NCBI RefSeq assembly: GCF_000829905.1
Contig: NZ_CDPP01000006.1
Span: 496,001-560,000 of the forward strand
Source of the DNA: Beduini massiliensis
GTDB lineage: Bacteria > Bacillota_I > Bacilli_A > Erysipelotrichales > Coprobacillaceae
DNA length: 64,000 nt
Direction of reading: 5' to 3'
A program made the position numbers and the translations under genes. Shown piece after piece: positions 42,584 to 51,731 of this stretch. Below the pieces are notes generated by a model. That model ran no database searches. It was not told where the DNA came from and saw only the letters and a list, made by a program, of their open reading frames with translations. Every line of letters begins with the position of its first letter. The first letter of the stretch is position 1.

Positions 42584-43813
42584 CATTTTTATTTCACACA
42601 ATTTTAAAGCATATTTATATAAAGTTTCATAATCATTTGAATGCTGATGCTCTTTCAGCATTAGTTTCAATACAACACGATTTGAGGCTGGAAACGAAGT
42701 TTTCTCTATTGCTTTCAAGTTATGATCCAATACCTTGATCAGTTCTTCACTCTCTGCTCCATCTATTTTCAAGCGATAATATTTTGCCATATATTTATGG
42801 ACCGGATCTTGATTCAAGGCTTCAAACTGATCTATCGCTTTTTTGCATAACGCCATATCATCTTTATGATAAGCTACCATCATTTGATAATAGAAATACT
42901 GTGAACATTTTTCCATTAGTTGTCTGACATCTTCATCAAAGCTTTCAAAGGTGGGTAAAAAATTATCATATTCTTCCATCAGTATGCACAAATACAACAG
43001 GTTATTGCAGATGATCAGCTTATCCTCCGGACCTAAACCAAAATTATGATAAACTTCTAACATCTCTTCATATAAAATACGGGATTTATGATATTTTCCG
43101 GTCATCAGATGGATATTGGCGATGCAGACACTGCAAAAAGCACTGCGAATATAATTATGATGCTGTTCAAAAAGGCGTTTTGCTTCCCCCAGACTTTCAA
43201 AGGCTTCCAGAAAATCACCATGTTTAGCGTAAATAACCCCCTTTTGGTATGAGATCATCGCTAAATTACTGGCATCCATATAAAATGTCTCTGCTTCTTC
43301 AAGCTTTTGAATCGCATCATCAAAATCTCCCTTTAAAAATTGATAAAATCCCTGATACTGCTTAAAAACCTGTCTTTGCATTAAACTCATTGTATCATCG
43401 ACTTTACTTAAAATCGTAATCAAGATGTCATATTCACAAGGCTGCTGCCAAAGAAGATTAAAAACCAGATTAATCAGCAAAAGGGGTGTCGTTAATCCCA
43501 TTTTATGACTTTCTTCATTTAACGCCTCTAATTGCGAGATCAGATCTTCCTTTGGTTTACGATATAAAATATCATGATATAGCTTATGTACCTTATTGAT
43601 ACAACTTGGCAAATAGTCCATTGTTTGATGATAGTTTAAATCCAATGCTTCAAAAATGGATTCCATCGTTACCGGATTGGAAGATTCCATTCCTCTTTCA
43701 ATCTTACTGAGTTGACTATATTCAATTCCCACAATCTCAGCTAATCCACGTACAGAAATATTTTGGTGAATCCGATTGAGCCTAATGATCGCTCCAACTT
43801 GCGTTTCCAACAT
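42581..43813 (-). CDS. XRE/TPR transcriptional regulator (RRNPP-like), copy 2
   Basis: 410 residues, clearly paralogous to the regulator at 29494-30729. The N-terminal HTH is almost the same (GAIIRLNRI..., VGIEYSQLSKIERG), and the C-terminal helical array includes YQFLKGDFDDAIQKLEEAE and FEALNQDP. Its length and helix pattern fit peptide-sensing RRNPP regulators. The ribosome site is weak (a GTGGGG about 13 bases before ATG), so the message may be poorly translated. The upstream region carries an 18-bp direct repeat. No adjacent target operon is obvious. Confidence 0.83.
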   Translation of the reverse strand: MLETQVGAIIRLNRIHQNISVRGLAEIVGIEYSQLSKIERGMESSNPVTMESIFEALDLNYHQTMDYLPSCINKVHKLYHDILYRKPKEDLISQLEALNEESHKMGLTTPLLLINLVFNLLWQQPCEYDILITILSKVDDTMSLMQRQVFKQYQGFYQFLKGDFDDAIQKLEEAETFYMDASNLAMISYQKGVIYAKHGDFLEAFESLGEAKRLFEQHHNYIRSAFCSVCIANIHLMTGKYHKSRILYEEMLEVYHNFGLGPEDKLIICNNLLYLCILMEEYDNFLPTFESFDEDVRQLMEKCSQYFYYQMMVAYHKDDMALCKKAIDQFEALNQDPVHKYMAKYYRLKIDGAESEELIKVLDHNLKAIEKTSFPASNRVVLKLMLKEHQHSNDYETLYKYALKLCEIKM

Positions 43814-44097
43814 TTTTAATTAAAGCCCCACTTTCCCATAAATCGGTCAAACAGGCAGACTCATCCTATCGTAAGAACATAAACACAACAAAAGCTGAAA
43901 ACATCATTATATATGATTTGCAATCTTATTAGGACTATATGTTCGACCTCTTTAATTTAAGATAAAATTTTAAAAAACATCGACAAAATCCCCTATTTTT
44001 ATACCTGACCTTATAATAATATCAAATTTAATTATAAAATACTATCTATTTAAGCGGTTAATCTTTAATTTAAGATAAAAATGATGCATTCCTCCCA
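43814..44097. repeat. AT-rich intergenic region with an 18-bp direct repeat
   Basis: CTTTAATTTAAGATAAAA occurs at 43950-43967 and 44063-44080, 113 bp apart. The stretch otherwise holds no gene that I can support. A TATAAT-like -10 on the minus strand near 43907-43912 may serve the XRE/TPR gene. The repeats may be its operators. Confidence 0.55.
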
Positions 44098-44130
44098 AAT
44101 AAAAAAACTGCCTAAATATTCAGGCAGTAA
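44098..44130 (-). terminator. Terminator of the 6-phospho-beta-glucosidase gene
   Basis: Stem ACTGCCT / AGGCAGT, then seven T on the minus strand. Confidence 0.88.
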
Positions 44131-44134
44131 AACA

Positions 44135-45517
<1,383 letters not shown>

Positions 45518-45578
45518 TTATAGTTATGTGTCTATTATATACAGTCACTTTTAAAATCGATAGTCTTTTTCAGGTTAT

Positions 45579-45593
45579 TGAAATAAGATTTCA
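45579..45593. promoter_or_regulatory. Candidate RpiR operator between glucosidase and rpiR-type gene
   Basis: Perfect inverted repeat TGAAAT-AAG-ATTTCA in the divergent intergenic region. A half-site GATTTCA recurs near 45628. RpiR regulators bind such palindromes; binding is inferred. Confidence 0.5.
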
Positions 45594-45646
45594 GCTTTTC
45601 ATTGATTTTAATAAACAGCATGGAATTAGATTTCAAACCTAAAGCG

Positions 45647-45658
45647 TTATGTTATAAT
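45647..45658 (+). promoter_or_regulatory. Extended -10 promoter of the RpiR-family gene
   Basis: TG-T-TATAAT extended -10 with TATAAT at 45653-45658 and no good -35, about 20 bases before the ribosome site AGGTGGGA. Confidence 0.6.
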
Positions 45659-45679
45659 GGATAAAAAGGTGGGATCTAT

Positions 45680-46555
45680 ATGCGTATACTTGACCAATTT
45701 GAATACATTGATACTTTCTCTAAAGCAGAACAGGCAATTATTCAATGGATTCTTCTTCACAAAGAAGACGTATTATCCCTGTCAACCAATGATTTAGCAC
45801 TAAAAACATTTACTTCACCGGCAACGATCGTGCGTTTATGTCAGAAACTGGGATTAAAAGGATACAATGATTTTAAGATCAAATTATCGGGAGAATTGGA
45901 ATATTTAGCTATGCATAACGGAAAAGTTGATGTTAACTATCCTTTTAATAAGGAAGATGATTTAAAGACCATTACTGAGCGTTTGGCGCAGCTCAGCAAA
46001 GACAGTATAGATGAAACTTTAGCCTTGCTGGATTACAACGAACTCGAAAAGATTGTGAATACATTATACAACGCTAAGCAGATCGATATTTATGCCACCT
46101 CTTTCCCGCTTTCCTATGCTGTTGACTTTCAGTTAAGAATGATGCATATCGGGGTTCATGTTAATTTATGTCAGCTTCATGGAGAACCGGTGTTTCAGGC
46201 GCTAAATGCAAATGCCGATCATTGTGCTATTGTGATTTCTTATTCCGGACAAACCAGTTCTCTAATCGATATTATGAAAATATTAGAAAAGAATAACGCT
46301 AAAATCATTTCTATTACCTGTATTGGGAATAATCCCATCGTTAGTTTCAGCCATTATCATTTAAGAGTCAGTTCACGAGAAAAGATTCGTTCTAAAATAG
46401 CGAATTATTCTTCACATGCTTCAATTACCTTACTGCTGGATATTTTATATTCTGCCTATTTTTCAAAACAATATGAAAAGAATGTCATCTATAAAGTGTA
46501 TCGAGAAAAAAAGATCGACTTACGCCGATCTAAATTAATCGCTATTGATGACTAA
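45680..46555 (+). CDS. RpiR/MurR-family transcriptional regulator
   Basis: 291 residues: an N-terminal HTH_6 domain (about 1-77; SKAEQAIIQWIL, FTSPATIVRLCQKLGLKGYNDFK) and a SIS sugar-isomerase domain (about 115-250; IYATSFPLSYAVDFQ, IVISYSGQTSSLID). SIS domains bind sugar phosphates, so the effector may be the phospho-glucoside or its product. It is divergent from the GH1 6-phospho-beta-glucosidase gene. No hairpin terminator is evident before the convergent manA gene, which ends 8 bases away. Confidence 0.93.
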   Translation: MRILDQFEYIDTFSKAEQAIIQWILLHKEDVLSLSTNDLALKTFTSPATIVRLCQKLGLKGYNDFKIKLSGELEYLAMHNGKVDVNYPFNKEDDLKTITERLAQLSKDSIDETLALLDYNELEKIVNTLYNAKQIDIYATSFPLSYAVDFQLRMMHIGVHVNLCQLHGEPVFQALNANADHCAIVISYSGQTSSLIDIMKILEKNNAKIISITCIGNNPIVSFSHYHLRVSSREKIRSKIANYSSHASITLLLDILYSAYFSKQYEKNVIYKVYREKKIDLRRSKLIAIDD

Positions 46556-46562
46556 AAAAACG

Positions 46563-47498
46563 TTAAAGTGTAGTGACCATTAAAGTAAGCGGACCATCAA
46601 AATCGATCTTTTGAACATCATGACAGACAATAAAGTGCTGTCCTTTTTTTATTGAAACCTCATTGACTGTTCCCTCTCCTTCGATGACACTAAACAGGCT
46701 AAAGGGCTGATGATGCATTAGGCTGGTCTTTTTTAAAATATCAAGCTTCGATACAGAAAAATAAGGAGCCTTAATTAAACAAGTGCTGACAAATGTATCC
46801 GTTGCCTCTTGGTGCATTTCATTTTGCAAAGTACCACAATAAGGAACTGTTGTAACATCTATGGACTGCTGAACATGAAGCTGACGTTCATTCCCCTCTT
46901 TATCTTTACGATGATAGTCATAGACACGATATGTGATATCTGAAGACTGCTGAGCTTCATAGATCAATGAACCCTTGCAGATTGCATGAATCGTTCCAGA
47001 GGGAATATAGTAGAAATCTCCCGGTTGTATTTCAAACTTGTTAAGTAAGCGGTCATATTCATCATTCTTGATATATCTTATTAATTCTTCTTTTGTTTGA
47101 GCGTGATGTCCCATCACCATTTGGGTGTGTGGCTTGGCATCAAGTACATACCAGCATTCCGTTTTTCCTAAAGAATGTTCATGTTCAGCTGCGTAATCAT
47201 CGTCCGGATGTACCTGTACACTAAGATCAGATGAAGCATCTATAATTTTAATCAGCAAAGGAAATGCAGGATCTTTTATATCGCCAAACAGTTCTCGATG
47301 CTGCTGATAGAGGGCTGAAAGTTTCATACCTTTGTATTCACCGTTTAAAATGGTGCAGTCACCGTTTTTATGTGCAGAAATCGCCCAGCATTCACCGGTA
47401 GAGTCACTGGGAATCGGATAGTTATACACATCTTTTAAGCGATGTCCGCCCCAGATCATTTCTTTAAAAACCGGTTCCATAAATAAAATATGTCCCAT
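46563..47498 (-). CDS. manA: Mannose-6-phosphate isomerase, class I
   Basis: 311 residues, the short form of class I enzymes. The zinc ligands are all visible: Q95 and H97 in SVQVHPDD, E114 in KTECWYVL and H171 in PSGTIHAI. N-terminal MIWGGHRL and GECWAIS are typical. It interconverts mannose-6-phosphate and fructose-6-phosphate in the cytoplasm, feeding glycolysis or GDP-mannose synthesis. Monocistronic, GGAGATA before ATG. Confidence 0.95.
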   Translation of the reverse strand: MGHILFMEPVFKEMIWGGHRLKDVYNYPIPSDSTGECWAISAHKNGDCTILNGEYKGMKLSALYQQHRELFGDIKDPAFPLLIKIIDASSDLSVQVHPDDDYAAEHEHSLGKTECWYVLDAKPHTQMVMGHHAQTKEELIRYIKNDEYDRLLNKFEIQPGDFYYIPSGTIHAICKGSLIYEAQQSSDITYRVYDYHRKDKEGNERQLHVQQSIDVTTVPYCGTLQNEMHQEATDTFVSTCLIKAPYFSVSKLDILKKTSLMHHQPFSLFSVIEGEGTVNEVSIKKGQHFIVCHDVQKIDFDGPLTLMVTTL

Positions 47499-47543
47499 GT
47501 ATTTATCTCCTTTTCTTTTTCTCTATTATAGCATAGTTCCCCT

Positions 47544-48560
47544 TTATTTTAAATTAGAATCATTTAGGCGATTTATACTTCCAACTTGATTGTATACATT
47601 GTTTGCATCTAAAATATGATACGGCTGTGTTTGGTGATCGCCCTTTGCTTTAGCACTTACAAAGATATACTCTTTTCCATCGATTTGTGCAAGACTGGCT
47701 AAACATAACCCACCTTCATCGGTAAACCCTGTCTTTCCACCAAGAATCTTCCCACCGACAACATTTGTATCATTTAAAGAACTAAACATGGTGCTGTAGA
47801 GTGTCAGTCCATCAGGATGCAAATTTGTCGCAGACATGCTGTACTGTTTACTTGTAAAAATCGTTCTAAACTCTTTATTTTTTAAAGCATACTGTAATAG
47901 TTTTGCGATATCTTCAACTGTTGAATAATGATTCACATTATGCAAACCCGTAGAATTGCAAAATAAGGTGTTATTCATTCCTAATTCCTTAGCTTTGCTG
48001 TTCATCAGATTGACGAACTTACTTTCCGATCCGGATACACGATCAGATAGTGCTAAACAACACTCTGCTCCCGATGGCAGTAAAGTTCCATAAAGCAAAT
48101 CTCTCATCGTTACTTTTTCTCCTATCCAAAACCCCGCCATAGAGGCATCTCTTTCATATAAAGATTCAAAGTGCTTTTGGGTAAGAAGCAGCGTCTCATT
48201 CAAATTATCGATATTTTCAATAGCGATGATAGCGGTCATGATTTTAGTAAGTGACGCCGGATAAATCTTGCTTTGACTATTATTTTGTGCCAATGTTTGG
48301 TTGTCACTCAAATCTATCAAGATAGAATAAGGACTATATAAATGTGTCAGGTCAACAAAATCAGTTGCTTGCATAGGAACAGATGGATGCTTTTGAGGTG
48401 AATCAAATAGTGAAAAAATAGAGTCCTTTTGATAATTGATGACGTTGCGTAATTCTTTTGTAATTAATATTAAAGCGGTGAGTGTTGTGAAAATAAAGAG
48501 ATATAATAAAGCCTTTCTTTTTTTATTTTCCCATTTATTTCGTGATATTTTTTTATTCAT
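47544..48560 (-). CDS. D-alanyl-D-alanine carboxypeptidase, S11 family
   Basis: 338 residues: an N-terminal membrane anchor (about 16-34), then the penicillin-binding fold. SxxK is S103-L-T-K106 (PASLTKIMT). The second motif is S163-G-A in LLPSGAECC, where many have SGN. KTG is K276-T-G278 in GGKTGFTDEGG. It trims the last D-Ala from wall pentapeptides outside the cell. It lies downstream of a VanR/VanS-like pair, and the region between carries a TCTTA direct repeat like that before vanR. Control by that pair is therefore suspected. Confidence 0.92.
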   Translation of the reverse strand: MNKKISRNKWENKKRKALLYLFIFTTLTALILITKELRNVINYQKDSIFSLFDSPQKHPSVPMQATDFVDLTHLYSPYSILIDLSDNQTLAQNNSQSKIYPASLTKIMTAIIAIENIDNLNETLLLTQKHFESLYERDASMAGFWIGEKVTMRDLLYGTLLPSGAECCLALSDRVSGSESKFVNLMNSKAKELGMNNTLFCNSTGLHNVNHYSTVEDIAKLLQYALKNKEFRTIFTSKQYSMSATNLHPDGLTLYSTMFSSLNDTNVVGGKILGGKTGFTDEGGLCLASLAQIDGKEYIFVSAKAKGDHQTQPYHILDANNVYNQVGSINRLNDSNLK

Positions 48561-48660
48561 AAAACAGATCTTCCCTTCTTAATCAAAAAATAGCTTTTGT
48601 TCAGTCACTATTCTACCCAACAAAAGCCAGTCATATTTTAATATTTCATTGTTTAATTCC

Positions 48661-48676
48661 TAAGAAAAAATTAAGA
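48661..48676 (-). repeat. TCTTA-N6-TCTTA repeat before the carboxypeptidase gene
   Basis: Plus-strand TAAGAAAAAATTAAGA, 11-bp period, overlapping the kinase stop. It matches 14 of 16 positions of the repeat at 50593-50608. Possible operator of the VanR-like regulator. Confidence 0.35.
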
Positions 48677-49837
48677 AAGTGATGTATAGTGAGTTAAGGG
48701 AAGCGTGATGCAAAAAGTGGTCCATTCATTCTGACTATCCGCTGTGATTGTTCCGTTATGTAAGGTAATAATTTCTTTTGCAATAGCCAGTCCTAACCCT
48801 GCTCCGCCGGTATTTGTCGTTCTTGCTTCATCTAAGCGAAAGAACTTTTCAAAGATAGCGTTCAATTTACGTGGTGGAATTGTTCTTCCTTTATTACGAA
48901 AATAAAGAAGAAGATCTGTATCCGTTGTTTCAGTCCATATTTTAATCTTAGTATCCGGATAACTGTAGGCAATCGCATTCTTTAAAATATTATTAAAAAC
49001 TCTGGCAAGCTTTATCGGATCTCCATATAGGATCGTGTCTTCTTTTACTTCAAGATGAATCGTGTTGCCATGAGTTTGCAGTAAGGGATAAAACTCATCC
49101 GTCATCTGAAGGAGCATATAGTAAAGATCAATCGATTCTTTTTCCAGTTCTATTTGCTGGAGATTATAGCGGGTAATCTCAAAAAGTTCGTTAATCAGCT
49201 TTTCTAAACGATGGGATTTATCCAAAGCAATGCCTATATATTTGTTTTTTTGTTCTACTGGCATATCCTTAGCTTCATCTAATAAGCTTAAATAACCGAT
49301 TACCGAGGTTAACGGCGTTTTTAAATCATGGGTCAGATAGACAATTAAATCATTTTTACGATTAGCTTCATCTTTTAAAATTTGCTCATGATGCTGCATC
49401 GTGGACTTAATTTCCAACATTTGAGAAGAAATCTCTGCATATTCCTTGGGAAATATTTTTGATGCTTCTTTATCTCCTGCCATATATTCCTGTATCATCA
49501 ATGAAGCATTGGTGATGGTTTGCCTAATCTTTTTACGTGCATAAAAATGAGAAGTGACAAAAAGAATCATCAATACTAAAAAAGTGCCTGCGACCGATAA
49601 ACTTAATAAAACTAATTTGAGCCTATACCAATTAAACTCACTATTTACGGCCGTTCTCGTTACCCCCTCAGCGGTTTCATAGTTCTCATAATAAGTATGA
49701 ATAAAATTAGCTGTAAACCAATCGGCAAAGGTGCCATTCAAAACTTGATCAACCAAATAATAAATCCCATAACAAATGACAAGGACAAATAGAGCGATGC
49801 ACATCATTTCTATCAGCTTGGAAAGCTTATTTTTCAA
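48671..49837 (-). CDS. VanS-like sensor histidine kinase
   Basis: 388 residues from a TTG start. Helices lie at about 11-30 and 74-96, with a short external loop of about 40 residues, as in VanS. HisKA has H170 in YLTHDLKTPLTSVIGY. The ATPase domain has LKNAIAYSYP, RNKGRTIPP and GGAGLGLAIAKEIITLHNG. The start is uncertain. TTG 49837 and GTG 49849 both overlap the regulator's 3' end, and TTG has a GTGGG site 7 bases before it. Partner of the VanR-like regulator. VanS ligands are glycopeptides or wall intermediates; here unproven. Confidence 0.9.
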   Translation of the reverse strand: MKNKLSKLIEMMCIALFVLVICYGIYYLVDQVLNGTFADWFTANFIHTYYENYETAEGVTRTAVNSEFNWYRLKLVLLSLSVAGTFLVLMILFVTSHFYARKKIRQTITNASLMIQEYMAGDKEASKIFPKEYAEISSQMLEIKSTMQHHEQILKDEANRKNDLIVYLTHDLKTPLTSVIGYLSLLDEAKDMPVEQKNKYIGIALDKSHRLEKLINELFEITRYNLQQIELEKESIDLYYMLLQMTDEFYPLLQTHGNTIHLEVKEDTILYGDPIKLARVFNNILKNAIAYSYPDTKIKIWTETTDTDLLLYFRNKGRTIPPRKLNAIFEKFFRLDEARTTNTGGAGLGLAIAKEIITLHNGTITADSQNEWTTFCITLPLTHYTSLS

Positions 49838-50522
49838 TTTTATACCCACACCCCCAGACAGTTTTAATATACTTAGGGTTCTCAAAAGAATCCCCCATTT
49901 TTTCTCTTAAATGCCGAATATGCACCGTAATCGTATTGTTGCTTTTACTGAAATATTCATCACCCCAGATTTGATGAAACAGTTCTTCTGAACTCACCAC
50001 ATTTCCTTTTTGCTGACACAGTATGCTTAAAATAGAAAATTCGGTCGGTGTTAAAGAAAGCGGTTTTTCATTCAAAAGACATTCATGTGTTTTAATATTT
50101 AAAACCAATCCCGAATGTACAATCACATTTTCATCTGTCTCACTGCTGCCATTGTATCTTTTATATCTTCGTAATTGTGCTTTTACACGTGCTACCAGTT
50201 CTAATGGTAAAAATGGCTTGGTAATATAATCATCTGCTCCTAAGGTCAGTCCTGTAATTTTATCAATTTCTTCGCCTTTTGCCGTCAGCATAATCACCGG
50301 ATAATGATGCTGTTCACGAATCTTTTTACATAATTGAAATCCATTGAGTTGTGGCATCATGATATCAATGATCGCCAGATCCAAAGATTCATTTTCTATG
50401 CAATGCAAAGCATCTAAGGCATTATAAAACTTGAAGATTTCAAATCCTTCATTTTCCAGATAAAGTGTCACAAGATCGGCAATCTCCTGTTCATCATCTA
50501 CAATCAGTATTCTATCTAGCAT
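49827..50522 (-). CDS. VanR-like OmpR-family response regulator
   Basis: 231 residues: receiver with D53 (IIDIMMP), T in MLTAKGEE and KPFLPLELVARVKAQLRRYKR. The winged helix has SLTPTEFSILSILC and the long stretch GDEYFSKSNNTITVHIRHL, nearly as in VanR of vancomycin-resistance clusters. No vanH, ligase or vanX is present, so this is a VanRS-type pair regulating something else, perhaps the S11 carboxypeptidase downstream. GGAGGAAG lies before ATG. Confidence 0.93.
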   Translation of the reverse strand: MLDRILIVDDEQEIADLVTLYLENEGFEIFKFYNALDALHCIENESLDLAIIDIMMPQLNGFQLCKKIREQHHYPVIMLTAKGEEIDKITGLTLGADDYITKPFLPLELVARVKAQLRRYKRYNGSSETDENVIVHSGLVLNIKTHECLLNEKPLSLTPTEFSILSILCQQKGNVVSSEELFHQIWGDEYFSKSNNTITVHIRHLREKMGDSFENPKYIKTVWGCGYKIEK

Positions 50523-50592
50523 ATCTTCCTCCCCTTTTCAATGAAGTACCTTATTTTATCATAATGTTCTTGAGTATTTATAAATATTCTTA

Positions 50593-50608
50593 TAAGAGAT
50601 AATTAAGA
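50593..50608 (-). repeat. TCTTA-N6-TCTTA repeat before the VanR-like gene
   Basis: Plus-strand TAAGAGATAATTAAGA, 11-bp period, about 75 bases upstream of the start codon. Compare 48661-48676. Confidence 0.35.
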
Positions 50609-50640
50609 TTTTCTTATTTTTACAGATAAATTTTTGAATA

Positions 50641-50670
50641 AAAAAGACATGATCGTAAGATCATCTCTTC
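50641..50670 (-). terminator. Terminator of the DUF3810 gene
   Basis: Stem GAGATGATC / GATCATGTC on the minus strand with loop TTAC, then T6. Confidence 0.8.
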
Positions 50671-50684
50671 TTAATCGAAAATCC

Positions 50685-51665
50685 CTATGAAAAAATGCTC
50701 GCATTATTCTGCTTATAATAGGAATATATCAGTCCCACAAAGCGCTGATAGCTGACAACTCCATCTTCTATGGAATTCATTTTCAAATAGGTATCATTTA
50801 CTGTATTGGCAATAGTACTTATGGTATCGCCATATTGATTCCAAAACGCATGATCTTCTTTGAGATCGTTTATGATAGGAGCTGAGAGCTGCGCATAATA
50901 AGGCTCAATATCCACGCCTAAGTCATAAAGTTCATTCGTCATATAAATAAAGGCGGTGAGATAAGCGCTATAGCGAAAATATGCTTGATCCGACTGCGTA
51001 CAAGCAAGATAAGCCAAAAAGTTTGCTTCATCTTCTGACATATAGCCTTGCAGGTGAGATAGTTCATGACACATTGTAAAAGGAATATTAAAGGCAGTCA
51101 TGTCCTTATTATAATTTGCTTCAATAGTAAACGGTGAAAAAATTCCACTTAATCCACAAGCCGTCATCAGCTTTGAAAACAGCATTGGCTTCGGTATTGG
51201 ATAATAGCCAGGAATCACCTGATTCATGGCAATACGGCTTTGTTTTGCCATTGCTTTTTGATCCATCGCCTCAGTATCTAAGATATATAGCTGATTGGTA
51301 ACATACTGACAGAGTTGTTTGAGTTCTTCTGTTGTATAATTCACTTTGGTAAATTTAAGATCTTTTTCTATCGGCTGACGATGATAATTCATTCCGGTGG
51401 TCAGTGTGAAAATTAAACAAATCACCAGAAGATAACGGAAAAACAATGTCCATGAACGATATTTGATGATAATAAAGATGACTCCTATTCCCATAAATAC
51501 AACCACCCATTCAAATAATGAAATAGGAAATAATCCTGTTAATCTGCCTATTGTTTGAACAAAAAGCGGTGATATACAGCGGGCATAAAAAACAGCAAAA
51601 ACGTCTAATGTAGCTAAGGCATTCAATAGAATAATCGCTATAAGTAAAATCAGATTCTTTTTCAT
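50685..51665 (-). CDS. DUF3810-family membrane protein with HExxH motif
   Basis: 326 residues. Three membrane helices lie at about 4-22, 52-68 and 74-92. An external domain holds TMCHELSHLQGYMSEDEANFLAYLAC (split: HELSH about 201-205, E-x-x-A about 214), a gluzincin-like zinc motif in which the downstream Glu could be the third ligand. DUF3810 proteins are predicted membrane peptidases without known substrate. GGAGGTG before ATG; own terminator. Confidence 0.85.
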   Translation of the reverse strand: MKKNLILLIAIILLNALATLDVFAVFYARCISPLFVQTIGRLTGLFPISLFEWVVVFMGIGVIFIIIKYRSWTLFFRYLLVICLIFTLTTGMNYHRQPIEKDLKFTKVNYTTEELKQLCQYVTNQLYILDTEAMDQKAMAKQSRIAMNQVIPGYYPIPKPMLFSKLMTACGLSGIFSPFTIEANYNKDMTAFNIPFTMCHELSHLQGYMSEDEANFLAYLACTQSDQAYFRYSAYLTAFIYMTNELYDLGVDIEPYYAQLSAPIINDLKEDHAFWNQYGDTISTIANTVNDTYLKMNSIEDGVVSYQRFVGLIYSYYKQNNASIFS

Positions 51666-51701
51666 AACCCACCTCCTAACATCTCTATTCTATCATAAAT
51701 A

Positions 51702-51731
51702 ATAAAAAGGGTGTTCCTATTACACCCTTTA
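51702..51731 (-). terminator. Terminator of the phoP-phoR-Na/Pi symporter operon
   Basis: Stem AAAGGGTGT / ACACCCTTT with loop, then TTATTATT on the minus strand. Confidence 0.85.

Noticed and set aside
47544-50522. A vancomycin-resistance operon
   Set aside because: VanR/VanS-like proteins are present, but vanH, D-Ala-D-Lac/Ser ligase and vanX are all missing.
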